Assembly: GCA_037954235.1 (NCBI GenBank)
Contig: JBBMOA010000003.1
Span: 8,332,453-8,396,452, forward strand
DNA length: 64,000 nucleotides
Reading direction: 5' to 3'
Source of the DNA: Aulostomus chinensis
Taxonomy: Eukaryota; Chordata; Actinopteri; Syngnathiformes; Aulostomidae
Below the pieces are notes generated by a model, which saw nothing but the letters and a program-made list of their open reading frames with translations, was not told where the DNA came from and searched no databases. Both the position numbers and the translations under genes were made by a program. Positions 35,940-42,325 of this stretch are shown here, piece after piece. The number at the start of each line of letters is the position of its first letter. The first letter of the stretch is position 1.

Positions 35940-37459
35940 AAGAGCAAGACATTTCAGTCATCTTATCATAGTCAAACTTGATGCATTGCTGGCACTTCCT
36001 GAAACACTGAAGTGCAGTGTCGAGTTGATATGGTAATATATAATAATATCAATATGTCTGTGTAGGTTCTCATTCATCCAGGTCATCGTAGATCGAAGCG
36101 AAGTAAAATCTGGTCAACTGGACGTAAGTTTATCTTGAAGACGTTTCACCTCTCATCCGAGAGGCTTCTTCAGTTCTAGTGAAGAGTGTGGAAACTCCAG
36201 CTTATAAACCTATGTGGGAGTGGTCAGTGCTATTGTGGTGGAACCGACCCTCCCGAGACTCACCTGGCCTCCCCAAACGACAGTCGTTGTGCGGTGTCAG
36301 GGAGTTTCAGGGGTGTCAGCTGGAGTTTCCACACTCTTCACTAGAACTGAAGCAGCCTCTCGGATGAGAGGTGAAACGTCTTCAAGATAAACTTACGTCC
36401 AGTTGACCAGATTTTACTTCGCTTCGATCAATAATATCAATAGTATGTCACAGATTTAAGTCAGAACCATTATATCAATGTGAGAGCTAGATCAGTCAAG
36501 GAGGTTTTGTGATGTCACATCTGATCAAAGTCAAACTTAGTGCATTGCTGGCACTTCCTGAAACACTGAAGTACAGTGTCGAGTTGATATGGTAATATAT
36601 AATAATGTCAATAGTATGTCACAGATTTAAGTCAGAACCATTATGTCAATGTGAGAGCTAGATCAGTCAAGGAGGTTTTGTGATGTCACATCTGATCGAA
36701 GTCAAACTTAGTGCATTGCTGGCACTTCCTGAAACACTGAAGTACAGTGTCAAGCTGATCTGGTAATATATAATAATGTCAAAAGTATGTCAGAGACTTA
36801 AGTCAGAACCATTATATCAATGTGAGAGCTAGATCAGTCAGGGAGGTTTTGTGATGTCACATCTGATCGAAGTCAAACTTAGTGCATTGCTGGCACTTCC
36901 TGAAACACTGAAGTACCGTGTCAAGTTGATATGGTAATATATAATAATGTCAAAAGTATGTCAGAGACTTAAGTCAGAACCATTATATCAATGTGAGAGC
37001 TAGATCAGTCAAGGAGGTTTTGTGATGTCACATCTGATCGAAGTCAAACTTAGTGCATTGCTGGCACTTCCTGAAAAAATGAAGTGCAGTGTCGAGTTGA
37101 GATCTGGTAATATATAATAATGTCAATAATATGTCAGAGATTTAATTCAGAACCATTACATCAATGTGAGAGCTAGATCAGTCAAGGAGGTTTTGTGATG
37201 TCAAATTTCATGGCCTTTCAAACAAGGGGAACTGAAGAAGAATTCTCTGATTTGACAATGTATTCTATTACTCTAAGGGTTATTTCTACTCATTATGACA
37301 AATTTGGAAGGCACTGTTTGTGATATTCTCACCCAGGGGGTCTGCCTTGCCATCTGTGTCAGGGATGGTGAAGACTCCAACAATGGTGTGGCCATTCTTC
37401 CTTAGCTCTTTATAAACCTCTTGGCCAAACATACTCTGACCAATCACAGCAATCTTCAT
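20246..37459 (-). CDS. aldh1l: 10-formyltetrahydrofolate dehydrogenase, N-terminal coding half (six exons)
   Basis: The enzyme converts 10-formyl-THF, NADP+ and water to THF, CO2 and NADPH. The part here is the hydrolase (formyltransferase-like) domain, residues 1-286 of an expected ~900. Six exons (37333-37459, 35633-35867, 35363-35528, 27718-27819, 26679-26768, 20246-20383) have GT/AG borders and compatible phases. Catalytic His106 (IIYHPSLLPRHRG) and Asp142 (WADDGLDTG) fall at the family's standard positions. The start is MKIAVIGQS with an in-frame TGA nine bases upstream of the ATG codon (37469-37471), so no mitochondrial leader can be spliced in frame: a cytosolic form as in ALDH1L1. Several residues (VTFYGSTL, GPILLQR, VEPNDTV, GNDGK) are more like ALDH1L2, so the paralogue is left open. 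The carrier-protein and aldehyde dehydrogenase exons were not found in 1-20245; either the next intron exceeds 20 kb or the gene is truncated. Confidence 0.93.
20384..22080. other. aldh1l intron 5-6, left part
   Basis: No coding signal recognised. It contains a poly-A run (20898-20920). An ORF-like stretch at 21540-21830 has no recognisable similarity and is probably fortuitous. Confidence 0.5.
22085..22318 (+). pseudogene. Gypsy-type reverse transcriptase fragment
   Basis: The frame reads DGILIPGQDTDTHIRNLEKV then LKRL, then a broken EKC..F....YLGH-like stretch (NIWDMPAEEISPMQAK). This is the segment just after the YLDDILV active site; the first visible Asp-Asp is Asp-Gly. It is short and isolated, in the aldh1l intron, antisense to the gene. 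Confidence 0.75.
22670..23090 (+). pseudogene. Retrotransposon gag (capsid) fragment
   Basis: The first part reads AGQPAILFEMRMKMFTNYLL then WPDKRKCAILMHLGT, as in Gypsy-family gag N-terminal capsid. The second part (22875-23080, other frame) reads VVERH.FRQRVQR, ETVVEYVAVL, then QLSMVF-type words, as in the Retrotrans_gag domain. Stops and frameshifts are frequent. It lies 3' of an RT fragment, the reverse of the normal order. Confidence 0.65.
23100..23500. other. No recognisable gene
   Basis: AT-rich sequence with repeated TTTGTGAAT / TTATGAATC words at 23200-23330. Nothing assignable. Confidence 0.5.
23505..23573 (+). mobile_element. LINE 3' tail
   Basis: ATTCCTTGTATGTGTATAAT then TTCTTGGCAATAAAG then TGATACTGATT is the common 3' end of a teleost LINE group whose RT carries the FADDTTIIGLI motif (compare 33091-33616). 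Only the tail is left. Confidence 0.6.
23620..23842 (+). mobile_element. SINE, 3' half (copy D)
   Basis: The body from CGAAGACATGCAAG through ATTGACCGTAGGTGTGGC, GTTGGCCCTGTGATGGACTG and GGTGTACCCTGCCTCT is present. It ends in the GGATGGATGGATGG tail. The tRNA-like head is missing. Confidence 0.8.
23925..24265 (+). mobile_element. RTE-like LINE 5' region
   Basis: A GC-rich noncoding stretch (CAGACAGCCAAGACCCCCG, TAAGGCCCGGCCACCAGGTG, CTAGGACCAGTCTGCCTTGG) typical of the segment upstream of the RT ORF in a common teleost LINE. A second piece lies at 18562-18680 in the other orientation. It stops abruptly at the 24272 dispersed repeat. Confidence 0.6.
24272..24969. repeat. Unclassified dispersed repeat, copy 1
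   Basis: About 700 bp, highly similar in the same orientation to 43811-44709. Shared landmarks are CAAGCGTAGCTATTTT, CAACTCAGATAACGACGCAA, CTCTTCCGAGAGGTGAAAGA, GACAGGAGCGGCCGCCATGT and GGAGAG.CCCGCATGAAAGA. No ORF is shared that looks real and no clear termini were seen. It separates the two parts of an RTE-like LINE, so it could be an insertion. A 32-bp piece recurs at 46277-46308. Confidence 0.9.
24960..25415 (+). mobile_element. RTE-like LINE, RT start joined to 3' tail
   Basis: The frame reads LTSTGEIIGWWKEYFEELLN then PTNT, then after a G-run PISEAEIAKAVKQLRGG, and LKALDVVGLSWLTRNIAWTS then GAVPLE. This is the fingers part of a LINE RT. A stop replaces the Trp after PLE, and NYRGI-like words end at about 25318. 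The sequence jumps directly to a 3' tail (ACCCGGACC then GATAAGCGGAAGATGACAAC), so most of the ORF is deleted. Confidence 0.75.
25416..26678. other. aldh1l intron 5-6, right part
   Basis: No exon or repeat family recognised. Minus-strand frames extending past exon 5 (26525-26678) are intronic read-through. Confidence 0.5.
26679..26768 (-). CDS. aldh1l: aldh1l coding exon 5 (residues 211-240)
   Basis: The acceptor CTGCTGCCAG and donor GTATCA give a 90-bp phase 0 exon. It encodes IDWSQPAEALHNWIRGNDK then VPGAWAEVDGQ, the conserved substrate-binding HNWIRG.DKVPGAW block. Confidence 0.95.
26769..27717. other. aldh1l intron 4-5
   Basis: No coding signal. A C-run lies at 27598-27605 and a small direct duplication (AAGTCTGATCACTTTTCAAC) at about 27070-27109. 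Confidence 0.55.
27718..27819 (-). CDS. aldh1l: aldh1l coding exon 4 (residues 177-210)
   Basis: The acceptor TGATTCCAG and donor GTAAAA give a 102-bp phase 0 exon. It encodes VEAVKLIAAGKAPRITQPQE, then GATYECIQRKENAK, the end of the formyltransferase catalytic domain and start of its C-terminal subdomain. Confidence 0.95.
27820..28920. other. aldh1l intron 3-4, left part
   Basis: No gene recognised. It contains a TATAGTATAC-type palindromic simple repeat (28234-28291). Confidence 0.5.
28234..28291. repeat. AT-rich self-complementary simple repeat
   Basis: Variants of ACTATAGTAT / GATAGTATAC repeat about six times. The unit is its own reverse complement, so the tract can fold on itself. Confidence 0.85.
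28925..29730 (-). pseudogene. BEL/Pao retrotransposon protease and early pol fragment
   Basis: On the minus strand the reading starts near NLIDKLGLPGRKKRILLRTM then GQE, then VVDSGI, LEISGL, VYCEIP, NIPLQQDLGRWPYLKHV. It continues in other frames through ALVLLEVIRIMDG, AVKTMLGWTVIGPLGG, EELWNKQFKTDF, LLVMSREDCRFLEMADRSV, VDGHYNISLPPKDKN, and ends at LFHKDYV. This is the order of the BEL/Pao aspartic protease and the linker to RT. Frames change at least three times. No LTR was seen. Confidence 0.85.
29740..30980. other. aldh1l intron 3-4, middle part
   Basis: No exon found. The words GCAATGCATTGTGGGAAGTT (30044) and ACCGTATGATGCCATTTTAA suggest a small DNA transposon remnant, but its ends were not identified. 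Confidence 0.4.
30995..31389 (-). mobile_element. tRNA-headed SINE (copy E), full length
   Basis: Flanked by a perfect 13-bp target duplication AGTTTGCTTTACC at 30982-30994 and 31390-31402. The minus-strand head is GGCCGCACGGTGGTGCAGTG and the tail is AAGCGGAAGACGACGATAGA instead of the ATGGATGG form. A G-run lies at 31045-31060. Confidence 0.95.
31403..32605. other. aldh1l intron; unrecognised region with a minus-strand ORF
   Basis: No known family recognised. It contains the ORF at 31590-31883 and a C-run/A-run near 32441-32477. Confidence 0.4.
31590..31883 (-). pseudogene. Uncharacterised coiled-coil-like ORF
   Basis: A 97-residue Lys/Glu/Leu-rich frame with heptad-like spacing (VDKMNVLILSLNDLMREEKS). 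It begins without a clear start: a better ATG at about 31894 (MSATNADSTLGKPE) is out of frame by one base. It may be the remnant of a retroelement gag or of a coiled-coil protein. Not recognised, and it could be noncoding. Confidence 0.25.
32606..32945 (+). mobile_element. tRNA-headed SINE (copy F), 3' truncated
   Basis: The head ACGGTGGTGCAGGGCTTAGC and box B GGTTCGAGTCCT are present, and the body runs to GATAGGCTCCTGCC. The normal tail is replaced by Tc1 sequence. More diverged than copies E, G and J. Confidence 0.85.
32931..33098 (-). pseudogene. Tc1-type transposase C-terminal fragment
   Basis: The minus-strand translation reads FQQDNDPKHTSRLCKGYLTK, then ACLPKSPDLNPINMVWDKMD. These are the second catalytic Asp (QQDNDPKHT) and the third-residue motif of Tc1 (SPDLNPIE..W), with the catalytic Glu replaced by Asn. 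About 55 residues only; no inverted terminus seen. Confidence 0.9.
33091..33616 (-). pseudogene. LINE reverse transcriptase palm/thumb fragment
   Basis: The frame 33212-33616 carries LLKFADDTTIIGLIQDGDES with an intact FADD active-site box, then WCSQNHLELNPLKTVEMTVD. A frameshift then moves to 33091-33345 with TFKFLGTTLSLDLKW, YLLRQLSKFNLP-like and FYTDIIQSVLCTSIT. This is the Jockey/CR1-group arrangement common in teleosts. It is directly followed by the Tc1 fragment. Confidence 0.85.
33679..34064 (+). mobile_element. tRNA-headed SINE (copy G), full length
   Basis: Perfect 12-bp target duplication GATAACAAAAGG at 33667-33678 and 34065-34076. Head GGCTGCACGGTGGTGCAGTG, box B GGTTCGAGTCTC, tail AAGCGGAAGATGATGATGGA. 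Very similar to copies E and J. Confidence 0.95.
34125..34425. repeat. Common teleost CCTAACC-rich repeat interrupted by a hAT-type MITE
   Basis: It runs from TTTGTGAGGACTTTCATAGA then CACAATGCATTCCCTAGCC, resuming after the MITE as CCCTAAACCTAACC, several TGACCCTAACC words, and ending TGTGAGGACCGACTGAAATG then TCCTCAC. The telomere-like words are part of this dispersed repeat and are not a telomeric array. Confidence 0.6.
34174..34268. mobile_element. Short hAT-type MITE (95 bp)
   Basis: It starts CAGTGGTTCTCAA and ends TTGAGAACCAGTG (imperfect inverted repeats). An 8-bp imperfect target duplication, CCCTAGCC and CTTTAGCC, flanks it. The interior is GTACCCCC-rich. Confidence 0.65.
34490..34700. 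repeat. Diverged dispersed repeat (partner of 17925-18150)
   Basis: The order of conserved words is the same as in the segment near 18 kb. Unclassified. Confidence 0.5.
34997..35320 (-). mobile_element. tRNA-headed SINE (copy H), internally deleted
   Basis: Tail (CCATCCATCCATTTTCTATA on the plus strand), body and head (CACTGCACCACTGTGCCACC) are present. The region between the G-run at 35044 and TCTATAGACAAACAACCATT is missing about 70 bp. Imperfect flanks TAGCTTCTTTTC and TACCTTCTTTTG. Confidence 0.85.
35363..35528 (-). CDS. aldh1l: aldh1l coding exon 3 (residues 121-176)
   Basis: The acceptor ACCACACAG precedes GACTTTGATTC. It encodes TLIHGDTKAGFTVFWADDGL and then DTG, including catalytic Asp142, and ends in RFLFPEGVKGT in phase 0 before GTAAGT. 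A SINE (copy H) ends about 40 bp downstream in the intron. Confidence 0.95.
35633..35867 (-). CDS. aldh1l: aldh1l coding exon 2 (residues 43-121)
   Basis: The acceptor TTTCCCACAG precedes CCATGG. Residues include MEAEKDNVAVFK, then LNVLPFCSQFIPMEV, and the active-site IIYHPSLLPRHRGAS with His106. It ends two bases into the Trp121 codon before GTAAGT. A (TCTA)n microsatellite lies about 20 bp upstream of the acceptor, beyond a short pyrimidine tract. Confidence 0.95.
35888..35940. repeat. (TCTA)n microsatellite
   Basis: About 12 uninterrupted tetranucleotide units, 20 bp from the acceptor of aldh1l coding exon 2. Confidence 0.97.
36121..36173 (-). ncRNA. Hammerhead-ribozyme-like motif, left arm
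   Basis: Minus strand: CUGAAGA (CUGANGA core), then a 7-bp stem II (GCCUCUC GGAU GAGAGGU), then GAAA, then ACGU pairing with a second ACGU, ending in the GUC cleavage triplet. All core nucleotides of a hammerhead fit. Stem I next to the core does not pair well (A opposite C), so activity is uncertain. Hammerheads are known in Penelope-like elements. Confidence 0.45.
36347..36399 (+). ncRNA. Hammerhead-like motif, right arm, core mutated
   Basis: Same motif as in the left arm but on the plus strand, with CUGAAGC instead of CUGAAGA, i.e. the last core A is C. Stem II, GAAA and GUC are unchanged. Expected to be inactive if the motif is a ribozyme. Confidence 0.4.
37333..37459 (-). CDS. aldh1l: aldh1l coding exon 1 (residues 1-42)
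   Basis: It begins MKIAVIGQSMFGQEVYKEL and ends DGKADPL with one base of the next codon before GTGAGA. The exon extends 19 bp upstream as 5' UTR to an acceptor CTCCAG at 37479-37484, so it is the second exon of the transcript. It contains the Rossmann-like IGQS.FG start of the formyltransferase fold. Confidence 0.95.
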
Positions 37460-37481
37460 TTTCACAGCTCACAATGTTCTG

Positions 37482-38312
37482 GAGCATGAATACAAAGTGA
37501 ATTATTACAAGGGAAAGTGAGGGAAAGTAAGACCATCTATTCATCAAATATATTTTCTGCTTAAGTTTGCAACTGGTACATTCATTCTTTACACTTATCA
37601 GTGATTGAGGAAAAAAAAGTATTGATGAATACTTTAATTATAGATCAGACAATAAATGACTAAATGTGACTTTAGTTTGAATGTATGGGATCATTTCATT
37701 CAACCATTCTTTCTTTATGTAAACATGCCAAAGTCTTTGTTGGAGAACTAGGTCCAAAGAGCAAATTGGGCAACTGAATGCTGCTTTCATCATACATAAC
37801 TTTAACATGTTTTTCTGATGAGCAGGACTGTGCTACACAGGTTATATGGGCAACAGATTTGTACATAAAGTAATAAGCAGAATCAATAGGTTTTCAGAAA
37901 TATTCAGAGTTCAATATTGCCATCAGCAGTTTGGATACTTTTTAATATCATTTGGTTTTCCTGTAACAACTTCAGTGTAACGTTCTTTTTTTGTTTTTTT
38001 TACACCAGTTATGAGCTGCAACAAAGCGAAAACATTTAACTCTGTCAGTAAGAAAAGGGATCTGTTGTCCTGTAAACTTCCTCCAGCCAATTACATCAGC
38101 CAACTGAACTCTTGACTCTGATTATACCCAATCAAATGCACAGAGGAATTAGAGAATTGGAAGAGAAAACTTTGCTTCACAAACTTTATCAAGTCATGCA
38201 CACATAATATGGAACTGTGACGATAATCCAAACAATAGTGTTCGTGAATTTGTGTGTGTGAACATAATGCATAATAGAAAGACTGAAGATGAAGTAAAAC
38301 ATTTTGTTCTTA
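37482..38312. other. Likely aldh1l intron after the leader exon
   Basis: AT-rich; no repeat or exon recognised. The acceptor of the first coding exon is at its left edge. Confidence 0.45.
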
Positions 38313-38313
38313 C

Positions 38314-38470
38314 CTACCCCTGCCTGTGGACCAAGAACTCCTCTGCCTGCCTGAAAAGAGTGATCGCACAGAGACAGTTGCTTTTATTTTCCTCCCCCAG
38401 TCACACATGCAGGCAACCCAATTGCGTAATACAGAGGTCAAGCAGAGCGATTGGACAGAGACTGCAGTGG
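38314..38470 (-). promoter_or_regulatory. Candidate aldh1l promoter and noncoding exon 1
   Basis: On the minus strand a CCAAT box (complement at 38450-38454) is followed about 65 bp later by an AAATAAAAG TATA-like element (38381-38390). A short possible leader exon then ends at a good donor (GGTAG then GTAAGA, 38313). The distance to the first coding exon is about 0.85 kb. Inferred only from motifs and position. Confidence 0.4.
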
Positions 38471-38784
38471 GTAGCCTATCAGCTGCTGAAGTCTGTGAAT
38501 GAACCCATTCACACTGACAGTGAGAAATTCACCAGGCAAATCGTTATAACATGTCTTTGATAGAGGATATGGTTTTATTTTTCAATACAACTTTATGAAT
38601 TGTTTTGTCTATAAAAGCAAGAAATCTATGTTTTTCTGTATATATCTATTATGAATGTAATGTTAATTTCATTTGTATCGAAACAAATCAAAACAAAAGT
38701 TATTAAAGTAAATAAAATACTTTCTGGATATCTTTGGGATCATGAGAAACCCAGGATGAGCCAGAAAAAAACTAACCAACCCAT

Positions 38785-39950
38785 GGTCTAGTGGTGGAAT
38801 ATGGCTACCAGATATCTACCAGTATTACCTTTAATTCACAATGTCCTCTGCAGTGGGCATACAATACGGAGCGACAGATTGAAAGTTGGGAATGGCTAGA
38901 AGAACAGTTAATATCAAAATATAGTAAGGAGCTGACTGTTACAAATTTATGTTATAATCCTTCTAAAATTAGATTGAAGAACCCGGTGCTGAAGTTTTCA
39001 TGTGAAATAGTGACTGTCCTACATATCATACAAGTATCTGTCCTTCAATGGATATTCAATACCCTCATGTCCACTGTGGTATAATCCCTTGTTTGTAGCA
39101 GGTGGTGAAACTCTCACAGAATGTGGCAACAATTTAACTAACATCAGATGGAACAAACTGTAGACAATGGGAAAACGAAAACCTTCATGAACTTAAAAAC
39201 ACAATTTGGGTTGACAGATTTTAATTTCTTAACGTATAACTTAATCTACTCCATGATGAAATCATTATTGTCCAAGGGTATACAACTGGGGACAAATACT
39301 GGAGAGCAAACTAATAGCAGCCATAAAAAGAAAGGGCTCTATGTCTACTATGTATAAAGTACCATCTGCAATTAACCCCTGTACAAACTTACAAACTAAA
39401 TGTCAATGGGAACGTGATGTGGATCTGCCCATCTATGGATTGGCAATGAAATGGGGCCCTTAGAAAGAGTACAACCATCTCAAAATGCATCAGATAAAAA
39501 ATAATCCAGTCTAAAATAATTCAAAGGGCTTACATGACCCCGGAAACAATGAGCAAAACCGATCCCTTGGTGTCAAATGTGGCATGGTTGTGGTTCATGC
39601 ACATTTTATGAAATTGTCCTTCTGTTAAACAATTCTGGCAAGATATTGTTAATGATTTAACCCCTATACTCAATACTGAAATTCCACTTTGTCTGATTGT
39701 ATGTCTATTTGGAGTTGAGATTTATGGTATACAGTCAGGAAATATGCAATATATTCTCTCACTTGCTTTCTTGGAGGCAAAAAGGTCTATCCTTATTAAA
39801 TGGAAAGAATGCAAAAACAACTGCTTCAGTATAGATCTCTGGCAAAATGAATCATGGACATTCTTGCTATGGAACAGGCTGCCTCATTTCTCAATCCACT
39901 GGAAAGGCCAAATGTCGGGCAAGGCCTCTTGGATTTCAGGAAAAATTTAA
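38785..39950 (+). pseudogene. L1/Tx1-type LINE ORF2 C-terminal fragment
   Basis: Broken frames carry, in order, PLQWAYNTERQIESWEWLEE, TFMNLKTQFGLTDFNFLTYN then LIYSMMK, IQSKIIQRAYMTPE (KI..R.Y.TP), VSNVAWLWFMHIL (degenerate CXXC then H...W.C), KQFWQDIVNDLTPIL, CLIVCLFG and LAFLEAKRSILIKWKE. This is the usual order of the L1/Tx1 ORF2 C-terminus in fish. No catalytic domain is included. Confidence 0.75.
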
Positions 39951-39971
39951 TGTACACTATGTTTAACTGTA

Positions 39972-40353
39972 GTTGGCACGGTGGTGCAGTGGTTAGCACT
40001 GTCGCCTCACAGCAAGAAGGTTCTGGACCCAAGTCCCAGCTCGGGCACGGGATCTTTCTGTGTGGAGTTTGTATGTTCTCCACATGCCTGCTTGGATTCT
40101 CTCCGGGTACTTCGGCTTCTTCACACCGTCCAAAGACATGCAATTGGGGACTAGGCTAATTGTATACTCTAAACTGACCATAAGTATTGATATGAGTGTG
40201 AATGGTTGTTTGTCTCTATATGTTGGCCCTGCGATGGACTGGTGACCTGTACGGGGTGTACCCCGCCTCTCACTCGTAGCCGCTGGAATAGGCTCCAGCC
40301 CCCAGCGACCCTTAACAGGAATAAGTGGAAGATAATGGATGGATGGATGGATG
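39972..40353 (+). mobile_element. tRNA-headed SINE (copy I)
   Basis: Head GGCACGGTGGTGCAGTGGTT, body, and an ATGGATGGATGGATG tail. It sits inside the 3' end of the L1/Tx1 fragment; the LINE end appears to continue at 40354-40440 (TTGTATTGTTATGTGATATG). Flanking words ATGTTTAACTGTAG and ATGTTTAAATGTA suggest a target duplication. Confidence 0.9.
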
Positions 40354-40444
40354 TTTAAATGTACTTAACTGCAGCTAAACCCCCCCCCCCTTCTCTGTTG
40401 TCTTGTATTGTTATGTGATATGATTGTGAAAAAGAAAAAGAAAA

Positions 40445-40690
40445 AAAAAGTACACCTAATAATAGTCCATGAGCAAGCACATCCTGCAACAGTGTCGACA
40501 AAAACTTTCCTTTTGACAGGCAGGAATGTCGAGCAGATCCAGACTCAATGCTAATGAACAGGCTGCAGGAAAGCAGGGTAGAGAAAAAGACAGTTGATGG
40601 AAAAAGACATATATACAGAAGGGGAGAGAGAGCAGAGAGAGGCGGAGATAGAGAGAGAAAGAAAGGAGGGAGAGAATGACATACAGATGG
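40445..40690 (-). mobile_element. L2 LINE 3' UTR fragment
   Basis: The complement matches the 3' UTR of the L2 copy at 2090-2240 (GATCTGCTCGACATTCCTGC, CTGTTGCAGGAT, GCTCATGGAC.ATT). It includes the pyrimidine-rich stretch, seen here as the GA-rich tract 40620-40680. Confidence 0.75.
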
Positions 40691-41104
40691 GGGCTAGTGC
40701 AGTATTTCTAATATGAATACTACTAGAACTTTTATTTTACTCTATATCTCCAATACTCAGGCAACAACGAAGCATGTTTGAATCATTTGTAACAACTTTA
40801 TTTATATCTGCCTAACTGTACAGTCATAATACTCTGTGTCCCACAGCACTAACCAGTGGCCTGGCTGCTAGTACTACAGAACTAACATTAATACTGATGC
40901 TAAGCATCAAGGGTGGCAGATCAAGCCACTTCAGTTCCATAGCCTGCTCAAGCACCAGGGTAAATCAGTGATCTGGGAAGAAGGGAAGCAAAAAGGTGGA
41001 GAATAAGTTATTAACAAGTATGAGTACAGGAGGAGCGAGAAGATGAGGGAGAAGCCCAGTGTATTCAAAATAATACTTCTTTCATCAAATAGGAAGGTCT
41101 TAGA
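40691..41104. other. No recognisable gene
   Basis: Nothing identified. It directly precedes the outlying satellite monomers. Confidence 0.45.
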
Positions 41105-41608
41105 TTAAATCTTAATTCTTCATTGAATCTTTCTATTTTTTCAGGTTGAAATTTCAATGGAAAGTCACTTTGAACAAAAATTGTGGCTTTTTGATCACAG
41201 GTCACAAATAGCATTTTCTCAGGGAGAGAAGGCCAATATGAACACTTCATGCATAACTCCTTTATTTTGAGAAAAACTGACTGAAATCCACCTGTAACTT
41301 ATTATTTATGCATTTTTCTATGTTTTCAGGTTGAAATTTCACTGAGAAGTCACTTTGAACAAAATTTATGGCTTTTTTTGATCACAGGTCACAAAAAGTT
41401 TTCTCAGCAAGAGAAGGCCAAAATGAATACTTCATGCTGAGCTCCCTTATTTTATGTAAAACTGACTGAAATTCACCTGTAACTTCAAGTTTATGCATCT
41501 CTCTAGGTTTTCAGGTTGACATTTCACTTAAAAGTCACTTTGAACAATAGTTATGGCTTTTTTTGATCACAGGTCACAAATAGCGTTTTCTCAGTGAGAG
41601 AAGGTCTA
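41105..41608. repeat. Outlying 187-bp satellite monomers (about 2.7 copies), reverse polarity
   Basis: TTTTCAGGTTGAAATTTCA, GATCACAGGTCACAAA and TTTTCTCAGxxAGAGAAGGCC recur at about 187-bp spacing, matching the reverse polarity of the main array. Divergence from array monomers is visibly greater than divergence within the array. Confidence 0.9.
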
Positions 41609-42310
41609 ATGCAAAAAACGCTATAATGCCCAAGAGTAGATGTGCTGTGAATTTCAGCCATCTAGGAGCTAAGGGGCCCAAGCACGGTCCCGGGGCATCC
41701 ACTAACCCTAAGGGGTTCCTCAAAGTCTGGCCCTGCTTCCCTGGTTTCATTTGAGCTGAAGCCAGCAAAGTCACACCAATGATTGATGTCAGTGAGAGGA
41801 CTGATTCTGACATTTTCAGTCATCTAGAAGTTACAGAGCTGAAACATAGACCCCAAAGCCCCTTCAATGTTTGTTTCCAGAGATATCGTAGTAATGACAG
41901 TGCACCTCCTTTATGAAGAAAAAAAAAACTGCTGCTGTCTTTGGGGCTTGTGTTTTGGGGCATTATACTATGTGTGTAAAGTTTGGTGTATGTAGCCCAA
42001 GTAGAAATACCAGAACCCAGATTTGATCCTCAATTCTGTTCCAAAAGGCTCTCGGAGTGCAGAAGTCACAGACCCTGATTTTGCCCAGTTTCACAAGGGG
42101 ATAGTTTTTTCTCTTTTAACCTAGGAAGTTGAAATTTTAGTATGTTGTTCTGTCCTCCATAAGGATAGCATCTGTGGTGGTTTGACCCCCCTAAGTCCTT
42201 TCTGCTATCTGTAAAGGGCGTGGCAAAGTCCAGTAAAGTCTATCAATTAAGCATCATAACTTGGTCAAAGTTGCTCCAAATGAGATAAGATTTCTGGGAT
42301 GAGTTCACAC
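41609..42310. other. Unclassified noncoding sequence next to the satellite patch
   Basis: No gene or known repeat recognised. It continues across the SINE at 42326-42707 to at least 42960. Confidence 0.4.
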
Positions 42311-42325
42311 CTCTGCCAGAAACCA

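Larger units (their letters stand above)
36054..36441. mobile_element. Foldback element, possibly Penelope-like, with 12-bp target duplication
   Basis: The first 171-bp unit is longer by exactly 388 bp, bounded by AATAATATCAAT at 36042-36053 and 36430-36441. The inserted DNA has arms of about 115 bp (about 36090-36205 and 36310-36429) that are near-perfect inverted complements, joined by about 105 bp. The left end has an extra ~36 bp (ATGTCTGTGTAGGTTCTCAT and on) with no partner. A 12-bp duplication and asymmetric inverted copies fit a retroelement insertion such as Penelope-like elements better than a cut-and-paste transposon, but no protein is present to prove it. Confidence 0.8.
35966..37209. 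repeat. 171-bp minisatellite in an aldh1l intron
   Basis: The word GCATTGCTGGCACTTCCTG recurs at 36542, 36713, 36884 and 37055, exactly 171 bp apart, with an earlier copy at 35983. There are about five units; the first is split by a 388-bp foldback insertion. Each unit also carries GGAGGTTTTGTGATGTCA and GTAATATATAATAATGTCAA. Units are only a few substitutions apart. Confidence 0.95.
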
